Shown piece after piece: positions 16,881 through 26,023 of a stretch of 64,000 nucleotides of DNA. How positions within the stretch are numbered: the first letter of the stretch is position 1; each line of letters opens with the position of its first letter. A program made the position numbers and the translations under genes. Source of the DNA: Streptomyces phyllanthi (GTDB lineage Bacteria; Actinomycetota; Actinomycetes; Streptomycetales; Streptomycetaceae). The stretch spans positions 1 through 64,000 of the forward strand of contig NZ_VJZE01000001.1 in the NCBI RefSeq assembly GCF_009377205.1, written 5' to 3'. The notes beneath the pieces were generated by a model. The model was not told where the DNA came from. It was given only the letters and a program-made list of their open reading frames with translations, and searched no databases.

Positions 16881-18116
16881 TCAACCAGCAGCCTGCTGAG
16901 GCTCGAAGACGATCGGCACGCTGGTGAAGCCGGCCGCCTGACCGCCCTCCCAGGTGACTTCCTTGCCCTCGCGCTTGTCCAGCTGGAACTCGGGGACCCG
17001 CTTGAGGAACTCCTCCACGGCGACCTTCGCCTCGACCCGGACCAGATGGGCGCCGAGGCACCGGTGGACGCCCTGTCCCAGGGACAGGTGGGGGTTCGGC
17101 GACCGGTCGGGGATGAGGTAGTCGGGGTTGGGGAAGACCTCGGGGTCCCGGTTCGCAACCCCCGAGAGGGTCATGACCGTGTCGCCCTTCTTCATCGCGA
17201 TCCCGTGGAACTCGATGTCCTCGGTGACGAGCCGGCACGGGGCGGGGCCGGTGTAGAGCCGCATGATCTCCTCGACCGCACCGGCGACGAGAGAGGGCTT
17301 GGCCAGCAGGCGCCGTCGCAGGTCGAGGTCCCAGCTCAGCCTCCAGATGGACCCCGAGATGATCCGCGAGGTGTTCTCGAGACCGCCGATGAGCAGGATC
17401 GTGAAGAAGCTGAGCAGCTCCCAGTCCGTGAGGCGCTCGCCCTCGAACTCGGTGTCGATGATCGTCGAGAACACGTCGGTTCCCCCGGGCTTCCGGCGGC
17501 GCTCGTCGATCACGTTCTGCACGTAGGCCGTCATGTCGGCCACCTTGCGCTTGGCGCCCTCGGGATCGGTGAGGTGTCCGCGCGCCATCGCCTCGACCCA
17601 GTCCCGGTACATGTCGCCGTCTTCGGCGGGCAGTCCGAGGAACGCCGCGGTGAACTGACCCGGCAGTTCGTTGGCCAGTCCCTGTGAGACGTTGACCTCG
17701 CCCTGCCCGATGAACCGGTCGATGAGACGGTTGGCGTGCTCGCGCACCTGGTCGGTGAGCGCCCGGGCCCGCATGGGGTTGAACGGCCCGGCCACCATCT
17801 GACGGTACTTGCGGTGATCGGGGTCGTCCTGCTCCGCCATCATGAGGATGGCGTCGCCGGTCTCGTACTTCGGGAAGATGTTCCCCTTGTTGGAGAACGT
17901 CTTGGTGTCCTTGAGGATGTCCTGGCATTCGGCGTAGCCGCCGGCGACCCAGAAGCCCCCGTACATCTCGCTCCGGCCGATTCGCTGACCGGCCGCGACC
18001 TGGTTGCGGATGGCCTCGATGTAGTCGCTCGGGGAGCCGTCCGGGCCGATGTGTGGGTTGTAGTGATCGAAGTCTTTGAAGATGTCGCCTGTTGCGTTCT
18101 CAGCGCCTGTCGTCAT
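16881..18116 (-). CDS. cytochrome P450 with Asn in the oxygen-activation motif
   Basis: 411 residues, class I bacterial P450. The I-helix is LLIGGLENTSRII (residues ~241-253): the acid is E247, and the usual Thr that follows it is N248. This is the same substitution as Asn242 of the cineole hydroxylase P450cin, and the GGLE/GGLD context resembles P450cam. The K-helix ExxR is EEIMR at ~282-286, and the heme ligand is C353 in LSLGQGVHRCLG (the usual first Phe is Leu). Electron donors are encoded just upstream: the putidaredoxin-like ferredoxin and its reductase. A terpenoid or other alicyclic substrate is plausible. The ATG start has a GGAACGACG leader. Confidence 0.93.
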   Translation of the reverse strand: MTTGAENATGDIFKDFDHYNPHIGPDGSPSDYIEAIRNQVAAGQRIGRSEMYGGFWVAGGYAECQDILKDTKTFSNKGNIFPKYETGDAILMMAEQDDPDHRKYRQMVAGPFNPMRARALTDQVREHANRLIDRFIGQGEVNVSQGLANELPGQFTAAFLGLPAEDGDMYRDWVEAMARGHLTDPEGAKRKVADMTAYVQNVIDERRRKPGGTDVFSTIIDTEFEGERLTDWELLSFFTILLIGGLENTSRIISGSIWRLSWDLDLRRRLLAKPSLVAGAVEEIMRLYTGPAPCRLVTEDIEFHGIAMKKGDTVMTLSGVANRDPEVFPNPDYLIPDRSPNPHLSLGQGVHRCLGAHLVRVEAKVAVEEFLKRVPEFQLDKREGKEVTWEGGQAAGFTSVPIVFEPQQAAG

Positions 18117-18168
18117 CGTCGTTCCGTTTCCGTGAGTGCGGTACGCCTGAGCTGGTTCGACCTGGCCG

Positions 18169-19557
18169 TCACGCCGTGCCGTCGAGGGGCGTCACGGAGG
18201 TGGGGTAGTGCTCCCGGTCGACCGGCGGGATCTCGTTGCCTTCGGCGATCCACTTGTCGCACAGGGCGATGAACTCCTCGGTTTCGAGGTCCTCGGGCCG
18301 CAGGTCGTACAGGGCGTCGTTGACCGTGGAGGAGACGTCCGGGCGCTGGGTGGAGAGCACCTCCATGGCGAGGCCTCGCGCCGCGTCCTGCTCGGACATC
18401 GGGGTGAAGTCGTCACTCCACTCGGCGCCCTCGAAGCACGCGTCGGTGGAGCCGGCGAGACCGAAGGCTCCGTCGAGGATCGGCGCCAGGTCGTTCTGGA
18501 TCGCTCGGGCGACGCCGTCGAGGTCGTCGGCGGCGGCCAGGTGCTCCATCACGAGGACAGCAGCGGCTGCGGACAAGCTCATGCCCTGTCCGTAGATGGG
18601 GTTCATCGACGCTGCCGAGTCACCGACGGCCAGGAACCTGTCGGGCATGTTCGGGACGAGGTTCCAGCGGCGAAGCAGGGAACCGTCGATGTGGTACGTG
18701 TTGACGTCGCTCACCGGCTCCGCCTTGCGGGCGATCTCGGCCGACAGCGGGGTCGTGCTCTCGGAGAGGAACTCGATGACGCCCTCGCGGTCACGCGGCG
18801 GGTAGTCGCGCATCATGCCCACGGCCGTGAGCGCGTGGGTGCCGTTGTCGGCGGGGAACAGCGCGATGCCCCGGTGCTCGCCCGGCCACGGCAGCGCGCC
18901 GAGTCCGATGACCCCGTGCTTCAGCGCGTCGTCGGGCAGCCGGACGAACTGTGTCGCGTATCCCGTGTAGGCGTTGACGAAGGACTCGGCCGGAGCCTCG
19001 ACCCCGTGGGCCGCCAGCCAGTCCGGGGCCTTGGTGCGCCGACCGGTGGCGTTGATGACGAGATCGGCGTCGAGGGACGAGCCGTCCCGGAGAGTGACCC
19101 CCGTGACCTTGCTGCGGTCTTCCGTCACCTCAAGACCGGCGACGGAGGCGTGCACGATCTCGACATTGGGAAGAGCCTGTACCCGCCGGCGGATGACCAG
19201 CTCAAGCAGGGGACGACGGGTGGCCACCCACTCCTGACCCGGCACCCGGAGGCGCCAGCCGGCGCCCGTCAGGGCAACCACACTGGCCGCCTCGTCGAAG
19301 GGGGCACCACCCTCCGCGAGGAGGTCCTCGCGGAGACCGGGGAGCACGGCCTGCATGCGCTTCAGCCCGGCGGGGAGAAGAGCGTGGATCTGGGCGCCCT
19401 GGGGAACGCCTTTGCGCGGTTCAGCCTTGTCCTCGAGCGTGTCCCGCTCGAGGACGGTCACCTTCTCAAAGGACTTGCTGGCTGCGCCGGCGGCGAGCAG
19501 GCCCGCGATGCTGGCCCCGATGACGACCGCGTGGTCGAACTTCGAAGACGTGGACAT
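18169..19557 (-). CDS. FAD-dependent monooxygenase/oxidoreductase (group A-like)
   Basis: 462 residues. The N-terminal dinucleotide motif is AVVIGASIAGLLAAGAASKS, followed by VTVLERD (ribose-binding acid at the end of beta-2). The C-terminal flavin motif is FLAVGDSAASMNPIYGQGMS. The region ATRRPLLELVIRRRVQALPN is typical of this hydroxylase/geranylgeranyl-reductase-like family. It lies 52 bp upstream of the P450 gene on the same strand and is likely co-transcribed with it. The reaction is probably hydroxylation or desaturation of the P450 product. TGGAGGTACCACC precedes the ATG. Confidence 0.88.
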   Translation of the reverse strand: MSTSSKFDHAVVIGASIAGLLAAGAASKSFEKVTVLERDTLEDKAEPRKGVPQGAQIHALLPAGLKRMQAVLPGLREDLLAEGGAPFDEAASVVALTGAGWRLRVPGQEWVATRRPLLELVIRRRVQALPNVEIVHASVAGLEVTEDRSKVTGVTLRDGSSLDADLVINATGRRTKAPDWLAAHGVEAPAESFVNAYTGYATQFVRLPDDALKHGVIGLGALPWPGEHRGIALFPADNGTHALTAVGMMRDYPPRDREGVIEFLSESTTPLSAEIARKAEPVSDVNTYHIDGSLLRRWNLVPNMPDRFLAVGDSAASMNPIYGQGMSLSAAAAVLVMEHLAAADDLDGVARAIQNDLAPILDGAFGLAGSTDACFEGAEWSDDFTPMSEQDAARGLAMEVLSTQRPDVSSTVNDALYDLRPEDLETEEFIALCDKWIAEGNEIPPVDREHYPTSVTPLDGTA

Positions 19558-19632
19558 GGTGGTACCTCCAGATGAAAGGGGGCCTACTGCGCCCTGGAAT
19601 CGCCCGACTGGGAATGTGGGGTCGCCCTGACT

Positions 19633-19648
19633 GCGTCAAAGCTGACGC
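19633..19648. other. short inverted repeat between ferredoxin reductase and monooxygenase genes
   Basis: GCGTCA-AAGC-TGACGC lies in the 144-bp gap. It is a possible small hairpin or operator; too short to assign a role. Confidence 0.3.
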
Positions 19649-19701
19649 TCTGTTTCTGCTGTCGATCACGCAGAGGCGCACTGCCTCCGCTCAGAGGGGT
19701 G

Positions 19702-20937
19702 TCAGACCGGCGTCAACGCCGTCGACATGTCTGTGACCCGCTCCGGATCGATCGTTCGTCCGGCGGCGAGGGCCCGACGGACAGCCATGTAGTCGCGCGG
19801 AGAGTTGACGGCGTCCACCGCGAGGAGCTGACCATCGCGGTAATAGAGCACCGAGAACTTCTCTTCTTCGGGTCGCCCACGCACGAGTGCGGTGTCGAAT
19901 CCGGAGGAAAGGCCGGCGATCTGCAGCTTGAGGGTGTCCTGGTCGGACCAGAACCAGGGAACCGAGGTGTACGGCTCGGCTCGTCCAGCGATCGTCGCGG
20001 CGGCGCACTTCGCCTGGTCGACCGCGTTCTGGACGGATTCGAGACGCACGCGCGCGCCACCGGCGAACGGATGCGACGTCGTGGTGCAGTCACCGGCCGC
20101 GACGACCGCGGGGTGACTCGTCCGCGCGTACTCGTCGACGACGATCCCGTTGTCGCATTCCAGCCCGAGCTGTTCGGCAAGCGCCAGACGTGGCACCACA
20201 CCGATGCCCACCACGACGAGGTCCGCGGGCACCGTCGTACCGTCGGCGAGCTCGACCGCCGTCACACGCCCCTCACGTCCCTCGAATCCGACCACCGAGG
20301 CACCCAGCCGAACCTTGGTTCCACGCCGCTCGTGGGCCTCCCGGTAGAACTCCGAGACGACCGGCGCGACAACGCGACCGATGAGCCGGTCCGCGGCCTC
20401 CAGCACGGTCACGTGAAGGCCTCGGGCCCGTGCCACTGCGGCAGCCTCGAGGCCGATGAACCCACCGCCGATGACGACGACGCTCTTGGCCACGGCGAGG
20501 TCCCGCTTGAGGGTCTCGGCATCGGAGAGGTCCCTGAGGTAGCTGATCCCCAGGAGGTCGGAGCCGGACAGACTCAGCCGGCGTGGGCTGGCGCCCACCG
20601 TGAGAGCGAGGTGAGCGAACTCGAACGCGCGCCCCCCGCTCGTGACCGCCACACCGGGGGCTGTTCCGTCGGCGCCCGGGGCAGTCACCTGGGTCACGCG
20701 TGCACCGCGGACGACTTCAATGCCCTCTCGGGCGAAGTAGTCGTCGGAGCGCAGCGCCAGGCTGTCGGCGTCCGCCTTGCCCGCGAGGAACGCCTTCGAC
20801 AGCGGAGGCCGCTGATACGGGAGTGCCACCTCCTCACCCACGATGGTGATCGGGGACTGCCATCCAGACTCACGCAGGGAACACGCCACCTGCACCGCGG
20901 CCTGGCCGCCTCCGACGACCAGCAGGCCCGAGCTCAC
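19702..20937 (-). CDS. ferredoxin reductase (putidaredoxin reductase-like)
   Basis: 411 residues. The FAD motif is LLVVGGGQAAVQVACSLRES, the NAD motif is VVVIGGGFIGLEAAAVARAR, and the second FAD segment is VVAAGDCTTTSHPFAGG. A C-terminal reductase dimerisation domain follows (VPWFWSDQDTLKLQIAG). It passes electrons from NAD(P)H to the ferredoxin encoded just upstream and so to the P450. The GTG start at 20937 overlaps the ferredoxin stop by 4 bp (GTGA). It is more like CamA than like the reductase at 41528-42709, which serves the second P450 set. Confidence 0.93.
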   Translation of the reverse strand: MSSGLLVVGGGQAAVQVACSLRESGWQSPITIVGEEVALPYQRPPLSKAFLAGKADADSLALRSDDYFAREGIEVVRGARVTQVTAPGADGTAPGVAVTSGGRAFEFAHLALTVGASPRRLSLSGSDLLGISYLRDLSDAETLKRDLAVAKSVVVIGGGFIGLEAAAVARARGLHVTVLEAADRLIGRVVAPVVSEFYREAHERRGTKVRLGASVVGFEGREGRVTAVELADGTTVPADLVVVGIGVVPRLALAEQLGLECDNGIVVDEYARTSHPAVVAAGDCTTTSHPFAGGARVRLESVQNAVDQAKCAAATIAGRAEPYTSVPWFWSDQDTLKLQIAGLSSGFDTALVRGRPEEEKFSVLYYRDGQLLAVDAVNSPRDYMAVRRALAAGRTIDPERVTDMSTALTPV

Positions 20938-21254
20938 TGGACCGCCGCAATCTCGATCTCCATGCCATCGAGAGCGTCACCGATCTCGATCTGACACGCG
21001 AGACGGCTCGTCGGCCGCCGCTCCGCCATCGCGTCGTCCAGCATCTCCGCCTCGATGTCGTCAGCTTCGCCGACGGCTGCGGCGAACTTCTCATCGACGT
21101 AGACGTGGCAGGTCGCGCAGGCAGCGGCACCGCCGCATTCGGCGATCAGTCCGGGGACGCCCTGCTTGACGGCCGCCTCCATGACCGACAGGCCAGCAGC
21201 TGCTTCGACGTCGCGGCGCGTGCCGTCCGGACATATGTAGTGGATGGTGGGCAT
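20934..21254 (-). CDS. [2Fe-2S] ferredoxin, putidaredoxin/adrenodoxin type
   Basis: 106 residues, the usual length. Cluster ligands are C40, C46, C49 and C87 (AECGGAAACATCH and RLACQ), nearly the exact putidaredoxin spacing. It is the first gene of the run ferredoxin-reductase-monooxygenase-P450-DUF1059 and carries electrons to the P450. The second copy of the TetR-type operator (21393-21416) is about 140 bp upstream of its start. GAGGAGACATAA precedes the ATG. Confidence 0.94.
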   Translation of the reverse strand: MPTIHYICPDGTRRDVEAAAGLSVMEAAVKQGVPGLIAECGGAAACATCHVYVDEKFAAAVGEADDIEAEMLDDAMAERRPTSRLACQIEIGDALDGMEIEIAAVQ

Positions 21255-21873
21255 TTATGTCTCCTCGAAGATCAAAGCGTGAGCATTCGCGATGGGGGGA
21301 GAGGTGGCATGGACCGCGAGGGGAGCCAGAACGCGCACGCCGAGAGCCGCATGCGCCCAACAGGAACGGCCGAAATCCGCGTTGACCGTTCGACTTAGTT
21401 GGGCGCTCGAACAACTCAACTACGGCATTAGTACCCCTACAGGTGACGAGCGTCAATACTTCAGGGAACGGTTGGGGCGCAGTTCTTCAGCGCGGGTCGT
21501 TTGACCTGGGCAAACGCATCTACCTCCTGGCGACGGGAAACGCTTGCCGCCGCGAGGGCGGGGTTCCTGAGCCGCAGCATCAGCCACGCGAAGATCCAAG
21601 CCCACAGCAGGTCGGATACCTGTTTGCCATGAACGCCTTGACGCCGGACGGCTCGCCGAGTACACCTTTCAGCTTGTCGCTCGGCACCATGGCGATCTCG
21701 GCCAGTGGCTCCGCGTCAACAACGCGATACGGGCGGTTCCCACTCTCCACGTACGGCGCCCGCTTCGGCGGGCCGGGCCCTGGCGGGCCTCGTCGGCCCT
21801 TCGAACCCAGCTGGCAAGGCGACAGGCGGCGAGTAATCTGCTGACAGGGGCACGGACCCACGACAGGACTCCC
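21255..21873. other. divergent promoter region of ferredoxin and phosphatase genes
   Basis: 619 bp without a recognisable gene. It contains TetR site 2 and, at the right end, the AGGACTCCC ribosome-binding region of the phosphatase. Confidence 0.5.
21393..21416. promoter_or_regulatory. TetR-type operator, site 2 (upstream of the ferredoxin gene)
   Basis: A near-copy of site 1 at 15766-15789, in the same orientation relative to its minus-strand gene. The shared block begins ACTTAGTTGGGCGC and ends CGAACAA. It contains the arms AGTTG/CAACT. Confidence 0.7.
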
Positions 21874-24228
21874 ATGGCGACAGCCCGTATACCGGAGGCC
21901 GACGCGCCAGGCGACCCGTTCGACGCGCGTACGGCAGCCACAGTCGTGCTCGATCGCCATGGTGCAGTTCTCGCGTGGAATGACGCCGCGCGTTCGGCGT
22001 ACGGCTTCAGTGCCGAGGAGGTCGTGGAACGGTCTGTCCAGGACATTTTGTTCGACTCCGAAAGCACGTGGCCGGGTCCGCTCATCGCCGCCGAGCCTCC
22101 AGGACCTTTGACCAAGGCGTATTCGCTGCGCCACCGCGACGGCGGGACGGTGCGTACGGCGCTGCATGCGTCCCCGTTGGAATCCCCGGATGCCGGGCTG
22201 GTCTGGCTGGTGACGCTGGTGCCAGAGGCCCGCTTGAAACACTGGGTCACCGACCAGGCCATGCTCCACGGCTTGTTCACCCAGTCCCCCATCATCCTGA
22301 CGGTGTACGGGCCCGACGGCCGTGTGAGCTGGGTGAACGCCGCGTTGGACGCACAGATGGGCACGCCGGAAGAATGGGTCGGGAAGCACGTCAGGGACAT
22401 GCTTCCCGGCGGCGAGGTGCTCTCCCCCGCCCACCCCGACTCGTTGGAGAACGTGGTCGAGCAGGTGTTGCTCACGGGAAAGCCACTCTTCGACGTCCAC
22501 TTTCGCAGTCCCTTGCGCGGCGACCCGACTCATCAACGCGTCTGGTCCTGCTCGTACTTCCGGCTCGAGGACAGCGAGGGACGCGCACTCGGTGTGTGTG
22601 AAAGCGCGTTCGACATCACCGAGCGGTACGAAACCCACCGACGGCTCGCTCTGCTCAGCCGAGCCAGCACGATCGGGCTCAGCCTGAACGTCGAACAGAC
22701 GGCAGACGACCTGGCCGCCCTGGTGGTCCCGGAGTTCTCCGACAGCGCCCGGGTCGAGGTCGCCGAATGCGTGCTGGCGGCAGACCAACCGTCGGCTGCC
22801 CTCACCGAGTTCCCCCGGGCGCTGCGCACGGTCGCCGAGCGTGCCGCCGACAGCGCCGCGGTCCTCCCCTCATACACCCCCGCAAGCACCGGAAGCTGGA
22901 TGCGTTTGACGCTTCCCTTGCGGGCGGGGGCAGCGCTGTTGGGTCAGGTGACGTTCCTGCGCTCCGCGTCCAGAGACCCGTTCGACGAAGCGGACCATGC
23001 CCTTGCCGCAGAGCTGGTGTCGCACACGGCCGTCTGCATCGACAACGCGCACCGCTACGCACGCGAGCACAAAACCGCGCTCACGCTCCAGCGCACCCTT
23101 CTTCCACCCGCGCTGCCGGCGCCTACCGGCGTAGAGGTCGCTCACCACTACGCTCCGGCGTCAGGCCCCAAGGGTGTCGGCGGCGACTGGTACGACGTGA
23201 TTCCCCTTTCGGGAGCCCGGGTGGGACTCGTGGTGGGAGACGTCGTGGGCCACGGCGTGAACGCCGCCGCCACCATGGGCCGACTGCGCACGACCGTGAG
23301 CGCTCTGGCTGCTCTCGATCTCGACCCCGGCGAGCTGTTGGCGCGGCTGGACGACCTGGTCGCTCAGGCCCGCACCGGAATTCACCCGGCCCAGCCTGCT
23401 GCCGACGAGGATCCGGCTACAGGGGCTCGATGTCTGTACGCCGTGTACGACCCGGCTTCCGGCCGGTGCTCCCTGGCGAGCGCGGGCCACCTGCCTCCGG
23501 TGGTGGCCCGGCCCGACGGAACATCCGAGCCTCTCGCTATGGCCGTAGGGCCTCCCCTGGGCCTCGGAGGGCTGCCCTTCGAGGTCACCGAGCTCGACCT
23601 GCCTGAGGGAAGCGTCCTGGCCCTGTTCACTGACGGGCTTGTTCAGCAGGGCGACGGTGACCCCATGGCCGGCGTGACGGACGTATGCCAGGTTCTACGA
23701 CAGCCGAAGCTGTCCCTGCCACGTGCCTGTGAGCAGATCGCCTCGCGCACAGCACCGACCGGTCCCGCTCGGGACGATGCGGCGTTGCTGCTGGTCCGCG
23801 TACACACACTCGCCGAGCGAGCCATGGCGAGCTGGGCTGTCCCGGCCGACCCCGCAGAGGTGGCTGGAGCGCGTGGACAGGTCTCGCGACAGCTGACGCG
23901 CTGGGGGCTCGACGACGTGGCCTTCGTCGTCGAATTGGTCGTCAGCGAGCTGGTCACCAACGCGATCCGCTACGGAGGTGCCCCCGTCCGGCTGCGCCTG
24001 CTGTGGGACCAGGGCCACACCTTGATCTGTGAGGTCTCGGACGGCGGGCACACCTCCCCGCATCTCCGGCGGGCCGGCCTCTTCGACGAGGGTGGTCGCG
24101 GGCTCTTCCTGGTAGCCCAGTTCACGGGCCGATGGGGCACTCGCTATACCGCTGACGGCAAGACCATCTGGGCCGAAGTACCGCTTGCCGCACCCGCATT
24201 TGATGTTGCCGCATCAATGTTCGAGTGA
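21874..24228 (+). CDS. PAS-GAF-SpoIIE phosphatase with C-terminal HATPase (anti-sigma kinase-like) domain
   Basis: 784 residues. Two PAS-like sensors occupy about 20-110 and 125-240, a GAF domain about 250-400, and a PP2C/SpoIIE phosphatase about 415-645. The phosphatase metal motifs are GVGGDWYDVI, VVGDVVGHGVNAAATMGRLR, LALFTDGLV and ARDDAALLLVRV. A HATPase_c domain of the SpoIIAB/RsbW type follows at about 655-775 (VVSELVTNAIRYGG, EVSDGG, GGRGLFLVAQFTGRWG). Such Streptomyces proteins act on anti-sigma-factor antagonists by dephosphorylation and, through the HATPase domain, perhaps re-phosphorylation. No antagonist or sigma gene is adjacent, so the partner is unlinked. Confidence 0.93.
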   Translation: MATARIPEADAPGDPFDARTAATVVLDRHGAVLAWNDAARSAYGFSAEEVVERSVQDILFDSESTWPGPLIAAEPPGPLTKAYSLRHRDGGTVRTALHASPLESPDAGLVWLVTLVPEARLKHWVTDQAMLHGLFTQSPIILTVYGPDGRVSWVNAALDAQMGTPEEWVGKHVRDMLPGGEVLSPAHPDSLENVVEQVLLTGKPLFDVHFRSPLRGDPTHQRVWSCSYFRLEDSEGRALGVCESAFDITERYETHRRLALLSRASTIGLSLNVEQTADDLAALVVPEFSDSARVEVAECVLAADQPSAALTEFPRALRTVAERAADSAAVLPSYTPASTGSWMRLTLPLRAGAALLGQVTFLRSASRDPFDEADHALAAELVSHTAVCIDNAHRYAREHKTALTLQRTLLPPALPAPTGVEVAHHYAPASGPKGVGGDWYDVIPLSGARVGLVVGDVVGHGVNAAATMGRLRTTVSALAALDLDPGELLARLDDLVAQARTGIHPAQPAADEDPATGARCLYAVYDPASGRCSLASAGHLPPVVARPDGTSEPLAMAVGPPLGLGGLPFEVTELDLPEGSVLALFTDGLVQQGDGDPMAGVTDVCQVLRQPKLSLPRACEQIASRTAPTGPARDDAALLLVRVHTLAERAMASWAVPADPAEVAGARGQVSRQLTRWGLDDVAFVVELVVSELVTNAIRYGGAPVRLRLLWDQGHTLICEVSDGGHTSPHLRRAGLFDEGGRGLFLVAQFTGRWGTRYTADGKTIWAEVPLAAPAFDVAASMFE

Positions 24229-24345
24229 GTTGGCCGGAGCACGGCAGGTAACCGAGCCGGCCCCTCAGGGGCCAGTGCCCCGCCCATAGAGCAATAGAGC
24301 ACGGCGGGGAAGGCGTCTGCGTGGCCCACCTCACTGGCCCTTCGC

Positions 24346-24377
24346 TTGACCTTGACATCGATGTGAATGCCTACGGT
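24346..24377 (+). promoter_or_regulatory. MerR-type promoter of the first LLM oxidoreductase
   Basis: TTGACC, a 19-nt spacer carrying the palindrome ACATCGATGT (24355-24364), then CTACGGT. The long spacer with a dyad inside it is the signature of a MerR-activated promoter. Related sites lie at 25479-25500 and 27400-27430. Confidence 0.7.
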
Positions 24378-24423
24378 GGCCATCATTCGCCCCTGAACAC
24401 GCACCACGAAGGGCATGTTCCTC

Positions 24424-25419
24424 ATGACGAAGACCCCTGACGTCAATCTGTCCGTCCTCGACGTCGCCCCCATCCGGAAGAACGGGACCGCAGCCGAGAC
24501 CCTGCGCGAGACCATAGCGCTGGGGCGCGGAACAGAGGAGATGGGATACCACCGCTATTGGATCGCCGAGCACCACAACATGCCCGCGGTCGCCTCCTCC
24601 GCCACCTCCTTGCTCATCGGCCAGGTCGCCGCCGTCACCTCCCACATCCGTGTCGGCTCGGGCGGCATCATGCTCCCCAACCACGCGCCCTACGTGGTCG
24701 CCGAGCAGTTCGGCACCCTTGAGAGCCTCCACCCGGGCCGCATCGACCTGGGCCTGGGACGTGCTCGGGGAACCGACCCGTGGACCGCACGGGCGCTGCG
24801 TCGCGGCGAGACCAGCGGCAAGGACTTCCCCGCGCAAGTCACTGAGGTGCGCCGTTACTTGGGCACAGCCACACCGACCCAGCGGGTACGGGCCATCCCC
24901 GGCGAGGGCACCCACGTCCCCCTCTACATCCTCGGCTCGTCCACCTTCGGCGCCGCGCTCGCAGCGCAGGAGGGTCTGCCGTTCGCCTTCGCCTCACACT
25001 TCGCGCCCGATCAGCCGCTGATGGCGCTCGAGGCCTACCGCGACCACTTCCGCCCCTCCGAGCAGTTGGAGAAGCCGCACGCGATCGTCGGTGTGAACGC
25101 CCTCGTCGCCGACACCGACCGGGAAGCGCGGCGTCTATTCACCACGCTGCAGCAGAAGTTCCTCACCCATGGCCGCGGCGGCGTGGAGTTCCTGCCCCCG
25201 GTGGACGACATGTCCCGGTTGTGGAACCCGCATGAGAAGGCGACTGTCAGCGCGATGCTGCGCGTGTCCGCGGTGGGTTCGCCTCATACCGTACGGACCC
25301 AGCTGAGGGACATCGTCAAGCGCACCGGCGCGGACGAGTTGATCGTCCAGACGGAGACATGGGACTTCGAGGCCCGCCTGCGCAGTTATGCACTACTCGC
25401 CGAGCTTTGGGCTGACTGA
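24424..25419 (+). CDS. LLM-class (luciferase-like) flavin-dependent oxidoreductase 1
   Basis: 331 residues from the ATG at 24424, which has GAAGGG 10 nt upstream; an ATG at 24415 is only 1 nt from that site. The bacterial-luciferase fold is supported by [39 protein letters not shown] and [40 protein letters not shown] belongs to the MsnO8/alkanal monooxygenase-like subgroup. FMN/FMNH2 use is expected. It is a paralogue of the gene at 26305-27300 and shares the MerR-type operator with it, so the two probably respond to the same inducer. Confidence 0.93.
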   Translation: MTKTPDVNLSVLDVAPIRKNGTAAETLRETIALGRGTEEMGYHRYWIAEHHNMPAVASSATSLLIGQVAAVTSHIRVGSGGIMLPNHAPYVVAEQFGTLESLHPGRIDLGLGRARGTDPWTARALRRGETSGKDFPAQVTEVRRYLGTATPTQRVRAIPGEGTHVPLYILGSSTFGAALAAQEGLPFAFASHFAPDQPLMALEAYRDHFRPSEQLEKPHAIVGVNALVADTDREARRLFTTLQQKFLTHGRGGVEFLPPVDDMSRLWNPHEKATVSAMLRVSAVGSPHTVRTQLRDIVKRTGADELIVQTETWDFEARLRSYALLAELWAD

Positions 25420-25478
25420 CGAGACACTCCTGCCGCGCCCAGACGCACCAGCTTCTCGGCCTGCACCATCCCGGTAAA

Positions 25479-25500
25479 CTTGCACATCGATGTCAAGGTT
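25479..25500. promoter_or_regulatory. MerR-type operator in front of the merR-like gene
   Basis: CTTGCACATCGATGTCAAG with the same ACATCGATGT core (25484-25493) as the site upstream of LLM 1, 36 bp before the regulator start. This indicates autoregulation. Confidence 0.65.
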
Positions 25501-25528
25501 GGGCTCAAGCCATACGAGGTAGGTCAAG

Positions 25529-25918
25529 GTGAGGATCGGAGAGCTGTCTCGCCGGACAGGCGTCAGCACGCGTCTGCTCCGCTACTACGAACAGCAGGGG
25601 CTGCTCCACCCCAGTCGGCTGCCCAACGGCTACCGCGACTTCCACGAGCACGCTGTGCAGCGGGTCGAGCAGGTTCGTGACCTGCTCAAGGCAGGGCTGA
25701 GCACTGAGGTCATCCGCGAGCTCCTGCCGTGCTTCACCGGCTCAGGACCGACGATGCGCCCGGTGGTCGACGACTGGGTGGCAGCCAGCCTGGCCCGGGA
25801 GCTCAGTGAGATCGAGCAGCGCATCGAGACGCTGACCCGCAACCGCGACGCCATTCGCACCTACCTGTCCCAGGCGGCCCGGAGCGAAGATCTGCAGGAG
25901 CAGGTCGTAGCCGCCTGA
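25529..25918 (+). CDS. MerR-family transcriptional regulator
   Basis: 129 residues from a GTG. The N-terminal MerR HTH is RIGELSRRTGVSTRLLRYYE, then GLLHPSRLPNGYRDF (residues 2-37). A central helix and a C-terminal coiled-coil dimerisation helix follow (LARELSEIEQRIETLTRNRD, about 88-107). There are no cysteine ligands, so a metal sensor is unlikely and an organic or electrophilic inducer is more likely. It sits between two LLM oxidoreductase genes; a common dyad in the long spacer of their promoters and in its own leader defines a three-gene regulon. Confidence 0.93.
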   Translation: MRIGELSRRTGVSTRLLRYYEQQGLLHPSRLPNGYRDFHEHAVQRVEQVRDLLKAGLSTEVIRELLPCFTGSGPTMRPVVDDWVAASLARELSEIEQRIETLTRNRDAIRTYLSQAARSEDLQEQVVAA

Positions 25919-26000
25919 GAGGGGCGAGGCTCGTAAGACACACTGCCACGCCGGCCTCGTGGCCAGGCCCGACGTGCTGGTTCCCGTCGACGCAATGGGT

Positions 26001-26023
26001 AGCTCGCCCCTACGGGGCGGGCT
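26001..26023. terminator. hairpin between convergent MerR and LLM 2 genes
   Basis: AGCTCGCCCC-TAC-GGGGCGGGCT, a 10-bp stem with one G-U pair. The rest of the 386-bp gap 25919-26304 shows no gene. Confidence 0.65.
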
